From an uncultured Lachnospiraceae bacterium (GTDB lineage: Bacteria > Bacillota > Clostridia > Lachnospirales > Lachnospiraceae), in the NCBI GenBank assembly GCA_910579735.1, contig CAJTUZ010000004.1:1-47821 (forward strand): a DNA stretch of 47,821 bases, given 5' to 3'. Below are positions 27,211 to 35,500 of the stretch, in pieces (position 1 is the stretch's first letter; each line of letters starts with the position of its first letter). Position numbers and translations under genes: made by a program. The notes under the pieces were generated by a model. It did not search any database and was not told where the DNA came from. It saw only the letters and a program-made list of their open reading frames with translations.

Positions 27211-28031
27211 TCGCCAAGTTCCTCCAATGCAGTCTTCAATTGTTCCTCATTTGGAGATTTAAAGTGCCATTCCAGACGATCTTCCATAAAAGAAACGCCT
27301 TTTCCTTTTACAGTATCCGCAATGATCACCGCAGGAGCGCCCGGCATATCCGACACGCCCTTTTCAAGCGCCTGCTGTATCTGTATATAGTCATGGCCGT
27401 TGACTGTCACGGCATGACAGCCGAAGCTCCTGAATTTCTCTTCCAGATTCCCCATGTCCAGTACCTGTTCGTCTCTGCCGTATGCCTGTAAATGGTTCCT
27501 GTCTACAATAAAGACGAGGTTGGAAAGTTTGAATCTCGCCGCAAACATGGCGCTTTCCCACACTGATCCTTCATTGCATTCCCCATCCCCCATGAGCACA
27601 TAAACATTTCCCCGGTATCCCTGGATTCTTTTGGCATATGCCATACCGCATCCCACGCAGGAGCCATGTCCCAAAGATCCTGCCGACATTTCAATACCGG
27701 GCACGGTATACCTTCTGGTATGTCCGGCATAGTTTTCTCCGTTTAACAGATGCTTCTCAAGATCTTCATACGGAATGATCCCGGCATGTGCCAGTACGGC
27801 AAACATGGTTGTTGCGATATGTCCTTTGCTCAGAATAAAAACGTTTCTGTCCGGATCCGCCAGATTATGCCTGTTAAGTTTAAGAATCCTTGTATAGAGC
27901 ACCGCCATTACATCAACCGCGGAATAACCGCCGCCTATATGGGAATCTCTTGTCCGGCAGTTGATCCTGGCCACATCAACGCGTACTCTGCGGGCAAATT
28001 CCGCCGGATCTGCAATCAACTCTTTATACAT
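27207..28031 (-). CDS. Transketolase N-terminal (TPP-binding) subunit
   Basis: 274 residues, the TPP/Mg domain. The motif GDGECNEGSVWESA and the following asparagine region (DRNHLQ) bind the cofactor; SKGHIATTMFAVLA and SAGSLGHGSCVGCGMA are transketolase landmarks. ATG behind AGAGGTAGACTGAT, overlapping the rfbG stop region. Together with the gene at 26290 it forms one enzyme. This placement suggests the pair works on the CDP-linked 4-keto sugar, as an alternative to or together with the TPP enzyme at 3233. Confidence 0.9.
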   Translation of the reverse strand: MYKELIADPAEFARRVRVDVARINCRTRDSHIGGGYSAVDVMAVLYTRILKLNRHNLADPDRNVFILSKGHIATTMFAVLAHAGIIPYEDLEKHLLNGENYAGHTRRYTVPGIEMSAGSLGHGSCVGCGMAYAKRIQGYRGNVYVLMGDGECNEGSVWESAMFAARFKLSNLVFIVDRNHLQAYGRDEQVLDMGNLEEKFRSFGCHAVTVNGHDYIQIQQALEKGVSDMPGAPAVIIADTVKGKGVSFMEDRLEWHFKSPNEEQLKTALEELGE

Positions 28032-28032
28032 A

Positions 28033-29106
28033 TCAGTCTACCTCTTTTAAGTATTCCTCAACCTGCGCTCTGGCGAGCGTTCCGGCCTTCATACCGTTCT
28101 TTTCCTTTTTGATAAAATCAATTGTAAGCGCAATCGTTTCTTCCAACGTCTTGTGGATATTCCAGTTTAATACCGTCTGCGCTTTCGTGCTGTCCAATTT
28201 CAGAATAGCAGTTTCTTTTTTTATATGGTCCTGCCCTTTCACTACTTCATAGGATGCATTATCAAATCCACGGCTTACCAAATCCGCGATCCGTCCAACT
28301 TCGGCAAATCCATCTTCCCTGGGTCCGAAGTTATAAGCGCCGCTGTAACTTTCTGTACATCCGGCAGAAAGATATAATTTTTCAGCAAGAAGCAGATAGC
28401 CGTACAATACATCCAGTACATACTGCCACGGCCTGACTGCGTAAGGATTTCTTATTTGCGGGGTTCTTTTATTTGCAAAACTGTCTAACAGATATGGCAT
28501 TAATCTGGAAATATTATAGTCTCCGGCCCCGATAACATTACTGGCCCTGGCAGTAGCAATCCCGAGATTCCTGTCCGTTTCTCTGAAAAAAGTATCAAAA
28601 TAGCACTCGGTTAAAAGTTCCTGACATACTTTACTCGTCGAATAGGGATCTTTTGCCCCAAGCGGAGCATCTTCCGTATACGGCCTGTCCGTTTCCATAT
28701 TCTGATAACATTTATCACTCGTCACAACCACAACGGACTTAACGCTTTCTATCTTTCGCACTGCTTCCAGAATATTTACAACCCCCATAAGGTTCGTTCG
28801 TAAAATAAAGTCCGGAATTTTCATGCTGCCATCTAAAGAAGAATGTGATGCAAAATGCAATACGATATCCGGACGGAAAGACTCTATGACTCCCAGAAGT
28901 TTTCTTTCATCTGCAATATCCCCTTCCTCATGACGGCGGATCTCAGGAGAAACTTCTTTGAAAAAAGAATACGGATTCAGCGGAAGGGAATATCCGCACG
29001 TAATGGCGCCAAGCGACTCTAATATCAGGCTCATCCATGTTCCTTTAAACCCGGTATGCCCTGTAAGAAGCACTCTTTTTTTCTGCCAGAAGTCTTTATG
29101 TCTCAT
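28033..29106 (-). CDS. rfbG: CDP-glucose 4,6-dehydratase
   Basis: 357 residues, usual length for RfbG. It has the NAD-binding motif GHTGFKGTWMSLILESLGA typical of RfbG, TSDKCYQN, and the YSTSK active-site tyrosine/lysine. It converts CDP-glucose to CDP-4-keto-6-deoxyglucose, the entry point to 3,6-dideoxyhexoses. It is preceded by the cytidylyltransferase gene at a 4-nt gap, so the two are made together. Confidence 0.93.
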   Translation of the reverse strand: MRHKDFWQKKRVLLTGHTGFKGTWMSLILESLGAITCGYSLPLNPYSFFKEVSPEIRRHEEGDIADERKLLGVIESFRPDIVLHFASHSSLDGSMKIPDFILRTNLMGVVNILEAVRKIESVKSVVVVTSDKCYQNMETDRPYTEDAPLGAKDPYSTSKVCQELLTECYFDTFFRETDRNLGIATARASNVIGAGDYNISRLMPYLLDSFANKRTPQIRNPYAVRPWQYVLDVLYGYLLLAEKLYLSAGCTESYSGAYNFGPREDGFAEVGRIADLVSRGFDNASYEVVKGQDHIKKETAILKLDSTKAQTVLNWNIHKTLEETIALTIDFIKKEKNGMKAGTLARAQVEEYLKEVD

Positions 29107-29110
29107 ATAC

Positions 29111-29887
29111 TTACCATACCTTCCAAAGAGCCTTTTGTTTCTTCCACATGGTATTTAACTTATCCCGATCCCGCATCGTATCCATGGCCTGCCAGAAACC
29201 GTAATGCTTATAGGCTCCAAGTTTTCCATCCTGCGCCAGGCGCTCTAACGGTTCCTGCTCAAATATCAGATTCTCGTCATCTCTTAAATACTGAAAGACC
29301 TCATAGTTTAATACCATGTATCCCCCGTTGATCCATCCTCCATCACCGCGAGGTTTTTCAAGGAACTTCGTTATCGTTCCACCTTCAATGTCCAGCATAC
29401 CAAACTTTCCGCTCGGCTGAACCGCCGTCATTGTCACACATTTTCCCGATTTCTCATGATGACTGACCAGTTCATTAATATTCACGTCAGCTACGCCATC
29501 TCCATATGTAAGCATGAATGCCTCGCCTACAGGAATATGCTGCTGAATTCTTTTGATCCTTGCACCGGTCTGCGTTTCTTCACCGGTATCAACCAACGTC
29601 ACCTTCCATGGTTCCGCTGCATTATTATGAACCACCATTTTGTTTCCCTGCGAAAAATCAAATGTTACATCAGACATATGCAGAAAATAATCTGCGAAAT
29701 ATTCTTTGATCACATACCCTTTATACCCACAGCAGATAACAAATTCATTATACCCATAATGGGAATATATTTTCATAATATGCCACAGAATAGGCATGTC
29801 GCCAATTTCAATCATCGGCTTTGGTTTTAAATAGGACTCTTCACTGATCCTGGTTCCCTTACCGCCTGCCAGCAATACTACTTTCAT
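29111..29887 (-). CDS. rfbF: Glucose-1-phosphate cytidylyltransferase
   Basis: 258 residues, normal for RfbF. The N-terminal nucleotidyltransferase motif LAGGKGTRISEESYLKPKPM is the one characteristic of RfbF, followed by EIGDMPILWHIMK; TYGDGVADV holds the metal-binding Asp. It makes CDP-glucose from glucose-1-phosphate and CTP. ATG behind GTGGAGGATCATT. It begins the RfbF-RfbG pair. Confidence 0.94.
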   Translation of the reverse strand: MKVVLLAGGKGTRISEESYLKPKPMIEIGDMPILWHIMKIYSHYGYNEFVICCGYKGYVIKEYFADYFLHMSDVTFDFSQGNKMVVHNNAAEPWKVTLVDTGEETQTGARIKRIQQHIPVGEAFMLTYGDGVADVNINELVSHHEKSGKCVTMTAVQPSGKFGMLDIEGGTITKFLEKPRGDGGWINGGYMVLNYEVFQYLRDDENLIFEQEPLERLAQDGKLGAYKHYGFWQAMDTMRDRDKLNTMWKKQKALWKVW

Positions 29888-29913
29888 AATGATCCTCCAC
29901 TTTCAAATATCGG

Positions 29914-30891
29914 CTACTCCTTATTTTCCTGATAAGTCCATCCGTATACGTCATAGCAGTCTTTACAGAGCGGCAATTTCTCATACTGTCGTTCCACCAG
30001 AATATTACGATATGCTTTCTCCTTATCTGAATTCCAACATTCAGAGATCGTCATATCACGCAGATTCCCCAGAACCATCTCTTCATCATTATCTGCGCAG
30101 CACGCACAAATATTGCCATTCCAATGTACCGTAATCACGTCAAATACCTGATGACAGCATTTATATCTTCTGATATTCTGACTCTGATTCTGCTTCATCT
30201 GATTAAGATATTCTTTTGTCTGTTCATTGGTAATCTGCGACAGATCAATATACTCCAATGTCGTCACGCCGACTTCAATCTTATCACAGAATTGCTCACA
30301 CCTTCTTCGAAAGGAAGATATTTCCTCTTCTGTTTCGCTTGTAACGGAAGTTCCTATCGTAATGAACGGAAACATCCCTTCCCCCCTCAGCTGGTATAAC
30401 CTCTCTATTTTTTGCAGCAGGCTTTCAAAGTCATTCTTTCTGCGCAAAGTAGAATATCCTTCTGCCGTTACGCCCTGAAAGGAGAATTTAACGGAATCAA
30501 GACCGGATTCAATCAGATTTTTCATATATTCTTCATCAAACATACTGCCGTTTGTCGTCAAATGACAGGTAATGCCTTTTTCTTTGGCCTTCTTCACAAA
30601 GTCTATAAATTGGGGATGTAAGGTAGGTTCGCCCTGTCCCACGAATTTAACCGCACACCCTTTTCCTTCAATATCCGCAAGAAACTTATCAAAAAGTTCT
30701 ACGGACATATATCCTCTTTCCCTTTTGGCGATACCGGTCCCGGTCTTGCACATCAGACACTGGAAATTACAGTGATTGGTTATCTCCATCTCAATAATCC
30801 TTGGGAATTCCGGCAGTGCTTTCAGTTTGTCATGCGGTTCTCCATTGTCAATGATACTGTAAAATTTTTTTAACGGATGTTCTCTGTTCAT
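29914..30891 (-). CDS. Radical SAM/SPASM protein
   Basis: 325 residues. Cluster motif C41-x3-C45-x2-C48 (TNHCNFQCLMC); FVGQGEPTLHP contacts SAM. The C-terminal cysteines (CCHQVF, ICACCADN, CKDCYDVYGW) indicate a SPASM domain. It is inserted between the RfbH and RfbF homologues, suggesting a sugar or lipid-linked-sugar substrate. A six-G run is present (QLRGEGMF) but is no longer than background. Confidence 0.85.
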   Translation of the reverse strand: MNREHPLKKFYSIIDNGEPHDKLKALPEFPRIIEMEITNHCNFQCLMCKTGTGIAKRERGYMSVELFDKFLADIEGKGCAVKFVGQGEPTLHPQFIDFVKKAKEKGITCHLTTNGSMFDEEYMKNLIESGLDSVKFSFQGVTAEGYSTLRRKNDFESLLQKIERLYQLRGEGMFPFITIGTSVTSETEEEISSFRRRCEQFCDKIEVGVTTLEYIDLSQITNEQTKEYLNQMKQNQSQNIRRYKCCHQVFDVITVHWNGNICACCADNDEEMVLGNLRDMTISECWNSDKEKAYRNILVERQYEKLPLCKDCYDVYGWTYQENKE

Positions 30892-30910
30892 GATTTTCCT
30901 TTCCTCGAAA

Positions 30911-32254
30911 TCAGCTTTTCTTTTCCTGTATAAATTCTTTGAGCGATTTTACCATATAATCCAGTTTCGCTTTGGTCATCCCCGGATAAACGCCTATCCA
31001 TAAGGAACGGTTCATGATCACATCTGTCTTTGACAGATCGCCTATTACGCGGAATCCTTCTCCCTGCGCCCTCATTTCATCAAAGCAGGGATGCTTGATA
31101 TAATTGCCGGAGAACAGATTTCTCGTCTGGATATTCCTGCCCTCCAGAAATTGTGCCAGTTCATCTCTTGTAAAACCTGCATCCTCTCTGACTGTCATCA
31201 GGAATCCAAACCAGCTCGGATCAGCTTTCTCTGATTTTTCTGGTAAAATGATCACGTCCTGTATATCATCCAATTGTTGTCTCAAATATTTCCAGTTCTC
31301 TTTTCTGGCTTCTATAAATCCCGGCAGTTTCTTCAACTGTGCACAGCCGACGGAAGCCTGCATATCGGTCGCCTTTAAGTTATAACCAAAATGTGAATAT
31401 ACATATTTATGATCATACCCCATCGGCAGTTCTCCAAACTGCTGCGTATAACGATGTTTACATGTATCATCCACCCCGGATGCGCACCAGCAGTCACGTC
31501 CCCAATCTCTGAATGAATTGACTAAGCGATATAACTGTGTATTGTTCGTACATACAGCGCCGCCTTCCCCCAAAGTAATATGATGCGGCGGATAGAAACT
31601 GTATGTAGAAAGATCTCCCAACGTTCCTGTCATCTGCCACTGGCCATTATACAAATATTTGGATCCGAGCGCATCGCAGTTATCCTCTATCAGCCAAAGC
31701 TCATGCTTATCACAGAAGTCTCTGACCGCCTGCAGATCAAACGGATTTCCCAGTGTATGCGCTATGAATACCGCCTTGGTTTTTAATGTATATGCTTCTT
31801 CCAAACGGGTAACATCGATATTATATTCCGGAATCGTTACATCCAGGAATACGGGCACTGCCCCATATTGGACGATGGGGGTGACGGTTGTAGGAAATGC
31901 CGCCGCGACCGCGATCACTTCATCGCCCTTTTTGATTCTTCTATCGCCTAACTTAGGAGACGTTAATGCCATAAAGGCACATAGATTCGCAGACGAACCG
32001 GAATTTACCAAAGAACAATGTTTGATTCCCAGAAAATCAGCAAGTCCCTGTTCAAATTCCGTAACATAATGCCCTGACGTAAGCCAAAACTCCAGCGCGG
32101 CGTCAACAAGATTGACCATTTCTTCCGCGTCGTAAACCCGGCCGGAATATTGGATGCGGTCGCCTTCTGTAAATTCGCCGCTTTCTTTATGCGCTTCCTC
32201 ATAATATTGTTCTACCAGTTGTAAAATTTGCGTTTGAATACTTTCTTTGCTCAT
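30911..32254 (-). CDS. rfbH: CDP-4-keto-6-deoxyglucose 3-dehydrase (E1/RfbH)
   Basis: 447 residues, close to RfbH/AscC (about 437). It is of DegT fold but carries His224-His225 in YSFYPPHHITLGEGG where aminotransferases have the PLP lysine; that replacement defines the PMP-dependent 3-dehydrase. The [2Fe-2S] cysteine set seems present in WGRDCWCASGVDDTCKHR. It removes the 3-OH to give 3,6-dideoxy-4-ketohexose, but the usual flavin/iron-sulfur reductase partner (AscD/DdhD) is not in the window. ATG behind ACAGGAGAAAGT. Confidence 0.93.
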   Translation of the reverse strand: MSKESIQTQILQLVEQYYEEAHKESGEFTEGDRIQYSGRVYDAEEMVNLVDAALEFWLTSGHYVTEFEQGLADFLGIKHCSLVNSGSSANLCAFMALTSPKLGDRRIKKGDEVIAVAAAFPTTVTPIVQYGAVPVFLDVTIPEYNIDVTRLEEAYTLKTKAVFIAHTLGNPFDLQAVRDFCDKHELWLIEDNCDALGSKYLYNGQWQMTGTLGDLSTYSFYPPHHITLGEGGAVCTNNTQLYRLVNSFRDWGRDCWCASGVDDTCKHRYTQQFGELPMGYDHKYVYSHFGYNLKATDMQASVGCAQLKKLPGFIEARKENWKYLRQQLDDIQDVIILPEKSEKADPSWFGFLMTVREDAGFTRDELAQFLEGRNIQTRNLFSGNYIKHPCFDEMRAQGEGFRVIGDLSKTDVIMNRSLWIGVYPGMTKAKLDYMVKSLKEFIQEKKS

Positions 32255-32278
32255 ACTTTCTCCTGTTAACTTTTATGC

Positions 32279-33406
32279 TTAATATTTGCTTCCGTTATCA
32301 TCCGGTAATATCTCTAATGCATCATACTTTCCGCCATTCCAGACACAGGCGAAATAGGATCCTCCTGATTTTCCCGCCAATAAACAATCACATAAGGATA
32401 ATCCATAGATTTCTTCCAGATATTCCAATAAAACCTTTTTATTCCATACATTCTCTTTTGCTAATTTAGCACACTCATTTTCACTGTTGATCCATTCGTA
32501 AAACTCCTTCGGTCTTTTGAATATATATTTCTCCGTAATGCTGCGTGTTTTCTTAAATTTATCAAATTCTACCCTGCCTCTGTCCGTAAACAGAAGTTTA
32601 TCTCCAAACTCTTCCTGAAATCTCCGAATACTGTCTTCCATCTGCGTCGTAACAAAAAGATGTGTACAGTTCCACTTTTCCATATATTGTTTAATAAGAG
32701 GTATCATCTCTTCAATTCCTAACTGATGGGGGTGTTCTTCCAACAAGGTCCCTTTGATCTCCTCTTTTTTTAATGAGAATTCTTCTCTGAGAGCAATACC
32801 TAATATTTTCATATCGGAACGAAACAATTTACGATAAGTATCTGTAAATCGTTCCAGAACATCCTCACGGAACCTCCACCACTTTTGCGCATATACATTT
32901 ATTTTTTTATAATACTCTCTCCAGTTCTCATCGGCAAACTGCAGCCATGGCTCATCTTTTGAACCGGTAAATTTTTCCCTTATATACGGATCGGAATACG
33001 TATCATTGATAAATCCGACAAGTACGTTGTCTTCTTTCATAACCTGCTCAATGGGTGTAATCGGAATGAAAATAGATTCCCACATATTGTCAATTCCCAG
33101 CTTGTTATCCTCATAAATATAACCCCATTCATAGTCAATGATGGGAATCATTTTATGTCTTTGCGCCCATTCGCATGCCATTAACGCACTTCTTGCTACG
33201 GCTACGATGCCCATATGACCAAATTTATAGCGAAAGACAAAATACTGCTTTTTTCCTCGTTTAGATGACAGGATATAAGTATTTTCATATCGGTTTTCAT
33301 CAAACTTGGGATTTTTTTTAACATAATATGCCCACATTTTCTGAAATGCAGCTGCCGGAACGACTCTCTCAGTAACCGCATATAACATATTTCTTAATTT
33401 CTCCAT
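32279..33406 (-). CDS. Possible fucosyltransferase-like glycosyltransferase (weak call)
   Basis: 375 residues from the chosen ATG at 33406; the longer ORF to 33457 has no ribosome binding site. I do not firmly recognise it. Features that recall the NodZ/FUT8-like fold are the block THLFVTTQMEDSIRRFQEEF (a nucleotide-sugar-domain pattern) and the C-terminal LAGKSGGSYFACVW. There are no membrane segments. It has its own good promoter (33520-33549). The alternative is an unknown glycan enzyme. Confidence 0.6.
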   Translation of the reverse strand: MEKLRNMLYAVTERVVPAAAFQKMWAYYVKKNPKFDENRYENTYILSSKRGKKQYFVFRYKFGHMGIVAVARSALMACEWAQRHKMIPIIDYEWGYIYEDNKLGIDNMWESIFIPITPIEQVMKEDNVLVGFINDTYSDPYIREKFTGSKDEPWLQFADENWREYYKKINVYAQKWWRFREDVLERFTDTYRKLFRSDMKILGIALREEFSLKKEEIKGTLLEEHPHQLGIEEMIPLIKQYMEKWNCTHLFVTTQMEDSIRRFQEEFGDKLLFTDRGRVEFDKFKKTRSITEKYIFKRPKEFYEWINSENECAKLAKENVWNKKVLLEYLEEIYGLSLCDCLLAGKSGGSYFACVWNGGKYDALEILPDDNGSKY

Positions 33407-33519
33407 AAAAATACGAATCCTTTCTATACAAGCTTCTTTATGAAAGCATATTTCCATATTTCATGACATTATTATCATCCTGTATCAATAAAAGCGCCTT
33501 CTGTCCTGTTTATTTTGTT

Positions 33520-33549
33520 ATTATACCGCAGTTTAGAAGTGAATGGCAA
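33520..33549 (-). promoter_or_regulatory. Promoter, sigma-A type
   Basis: Minus strand TTGCCA (33549-33544), 18-bp spacer, TATAAT (33525-33520). The -10 is perfect. It lies in the 129-bp gap after the AsnB-like gene and would start an internal transcript for the fucosyltransferase-like gene and the CDP-sugar module. Confidence 0.75.
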
Positions 33550-33586
33550 CCCTTTCCGGCATCCGGTCCGCTAAAGAGTCGCTTTA

Positions 33587-35491
33587 TCACAATATATATG
33601 TCTCCCACCATAAAGACAAATTGAACAAATACCATAACTGCGATGCATATTCCTGTTTCTCGAACAGTCCTCCCACATAATCTGCGTCCAGCAAGCCTGT
33701 TTCACCGGCAAAATGAAGCGTCTTTTCTTTCATTTCCGTCCCGAGTCTGCCTTTAAACCAATCATACACCGGCACACCAAAGCCCTGCTTCTTTCTGTCG
33801 ATCAACTCATCAGGGATAATTCCCCTTACTGCCTTTTTCAATACCGTCTTACTGACATTATCCTCTGTTTTTTTACTCTGCGGAATGCTCATGGCAAGCT
33901 CTACGAATTTGTGATCCAAAAACGGCACTCTGCACTCCAGGCTTACCCCCATACTCATCTTATCAACACGCATCAATAAAAGCTCCGGTAATCTGTGATT
34001 CAGATCCGCATATGTCATCCAGTTCAAATGGGACTTTTCCCATGCCTTGTCCATAAAACGGTCATACGTCGGACGAATTGCCTCAAAAGATGTATAATCT
34101 CCCAGCCTTTTCCTCACCCTGTCTGAAACAATATGCCGCTTATCATACTCTGTAAATGCTTCTGCGCCGCTCCAAAAAACCGGCTGATGATTTACAGCTC
34201 TTCTTAACCATTCCGTATAAACCGCATGTGCTCTGCCGGCATGATTTAATCCCCACAGTCCCATTCTTTTCAATATCATGGGCACCGGCACATCATTGAG
34301 CTTCTCTATCTTCAAAAAAGTCTTCCAACCCTGATATCCCCAGAATAATTCATCTGAACCTTCTCCCACCTGCGCCACGACAATTCCGTTATCTCTTGCA
34401 AGTTTTGATACATAATAGACCGGAATACACACAGGATCTGCGATCGGTTCATCCTGCAGCCGTACCATCTCCGGCAGAAAATCAAATAAATCCTCCTGAT
34501 TCAACAAACGTTCATAGTACTCTGCACCGCACTCTTTCGCCATCATTTTGGCATAATGATTTTCGTTCTGATAGCTTTCATAGTCCTGATCATATCCGAT
34601 GCAAAAAGCCTTTACGCTGCCCTGTCCGCCTTCCGAGAAAAGCGCTGCATTCGTAGAGGAATCGATTCCTCCGGACAAAAACACCCCTACCGGAACATCC
34701 GCCTCTTTACGCAGTTTTACTGCCGTACGCAGTTCTTCAAGCAAAGCCTCTGAAATCGTTTTATCGTCAGCATGATACAGCTCTTCATGCGTATGCTCCC
34801 ATACATCCCAATATCGTTTTTCGATTACACTTCCGTTCTCTCCAAACACCATATACATTGCGGGCCGCAGCTTCTTAATTCCTTCAAAAAGCGTATCTTC
34901 GCATGGTGTTGTCAAAAAGGAAAGATAATCATACATGGCCTTTACGTTAATCTGCGGTTTTCTTTCCATAACCTTTAATATCGCTTTTATTTCCGATGCA
35001 AAGGTCAATATCCCGTTTTCTATTGTATAATATAGTGGTTTGATCCCTATACGGTCTCTCACCAATATAAATTCTTTCTTTCTGCCATCCCAAAGCGCTA
35101 TCGCAAACATTCCTCTTAATTTTTCAAGACATGCGATTCCCCATTCTTCATACGCGTGTATTATGACTTCCGTATCGGAATGATCTGTTTTCCAAATATG
35201 GTTTTCCTTTTCTTCCAGTTCTTTTCGGATCTCCATATGGTTATATATTTCACCATTAAATGCGATCACAATACTGCCATCTTCATTGGACATCGGCTGT
35301 GATGCATTATTTGATAAATCAATGATCGATAATCTTCTATGTCCCAGCCCGCAGCGATTCTCCGACTCCAGCCAGATATTGCCGCCATCGGGTCCTCTGA
35401 GTACCATTTGTTCATTCATGACATTCAAATATTGTTCATTGATATGTTTCGCATTAGATGCTGTTTTATAGAATCCGCATATCCCGCACAT
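33587..35491 (-). CDS. asnB: Asparagine-synthase-like amidotransferase (AsnB/WbpS family)
   Basis: 634 residues, normal for the family. The nucleophile Cys2 starts MCGICGF; the N-terminal glutaminase ends near residue 200, followed by the ATP-pyrophosphatase motif GVFLSGGIDSS. In glycan loci such enzymes (WbpS) amidate uronic acids; with WecB/WecC homologues in the same operon, making a ManNAcA amide is the likely job. Genuine asparagine synthesis cannot be excluded from sequence alone. It is 9 nt from the heparinase-like gene. Confidence 0.88.
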   Translation of the reverse strand: MCGICGFYKTASNAKHINEQYLNVMNEQMVLRGPDGGNIWLESENRCGLGHRRLSIIDLSNNASQPMSNEDGSIVIAFNGEIYNHMEIRKELEEKENHIWKTDHSDTEVIIHAYEEWGIACLEKLRGMFAIALWDGRKKEFILVRDRIGIKPLYYTIENGILTFASEIKAILKVMERKPQINVKAMYDYLSFLTTPCEDTLFEGIKKLRPAMYMVFGENGSVIEKRYWDVWEHTHEELYHADDKTISEALLEELRTAVKLRKEADVPVGVFLSGGIDSSTNAALFSEGGQGSVKAFCIGYDQDYESYQNENHYAKMMAKECGAEYYERLLNQEDLFDFLPEMVRLQDEPIADPVCIPVYYVSKLARDNGIVVAQVGEGSDELFWGYQGWKTFLKIEKLNDVPVPMILKRMGLWGLNHAGRAHAVYTEWLRRAVNHQPVFWSGAEAFTEYDKRHIVSDRVRKRLGDYTSFEAIRPTYDRFMDKAWEKSHLNWMTYADLNHRLPELLLMRVDKMSMGVSLECRVPFLDHKFVELAMSIPQSKKTEDNVSKTVLKKAVRGIIPDELIDRKKQGFGVPVYDWFKGRLGTEMKEKTLHFAGETGLLDADYVGGLFEKQEYASQLWYLFNLSLWWETYIL

Positions 35492-35500
35492 ATTCTTTTC

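Noticed and set aside
32279..33457. Longer start (33457) for the fucosyltransferase-like gene
   Set aside because: There is no Shine-Dalgarno; the extra 17 residues are unlike a protein start, while 33406 has AAGGA upstream.
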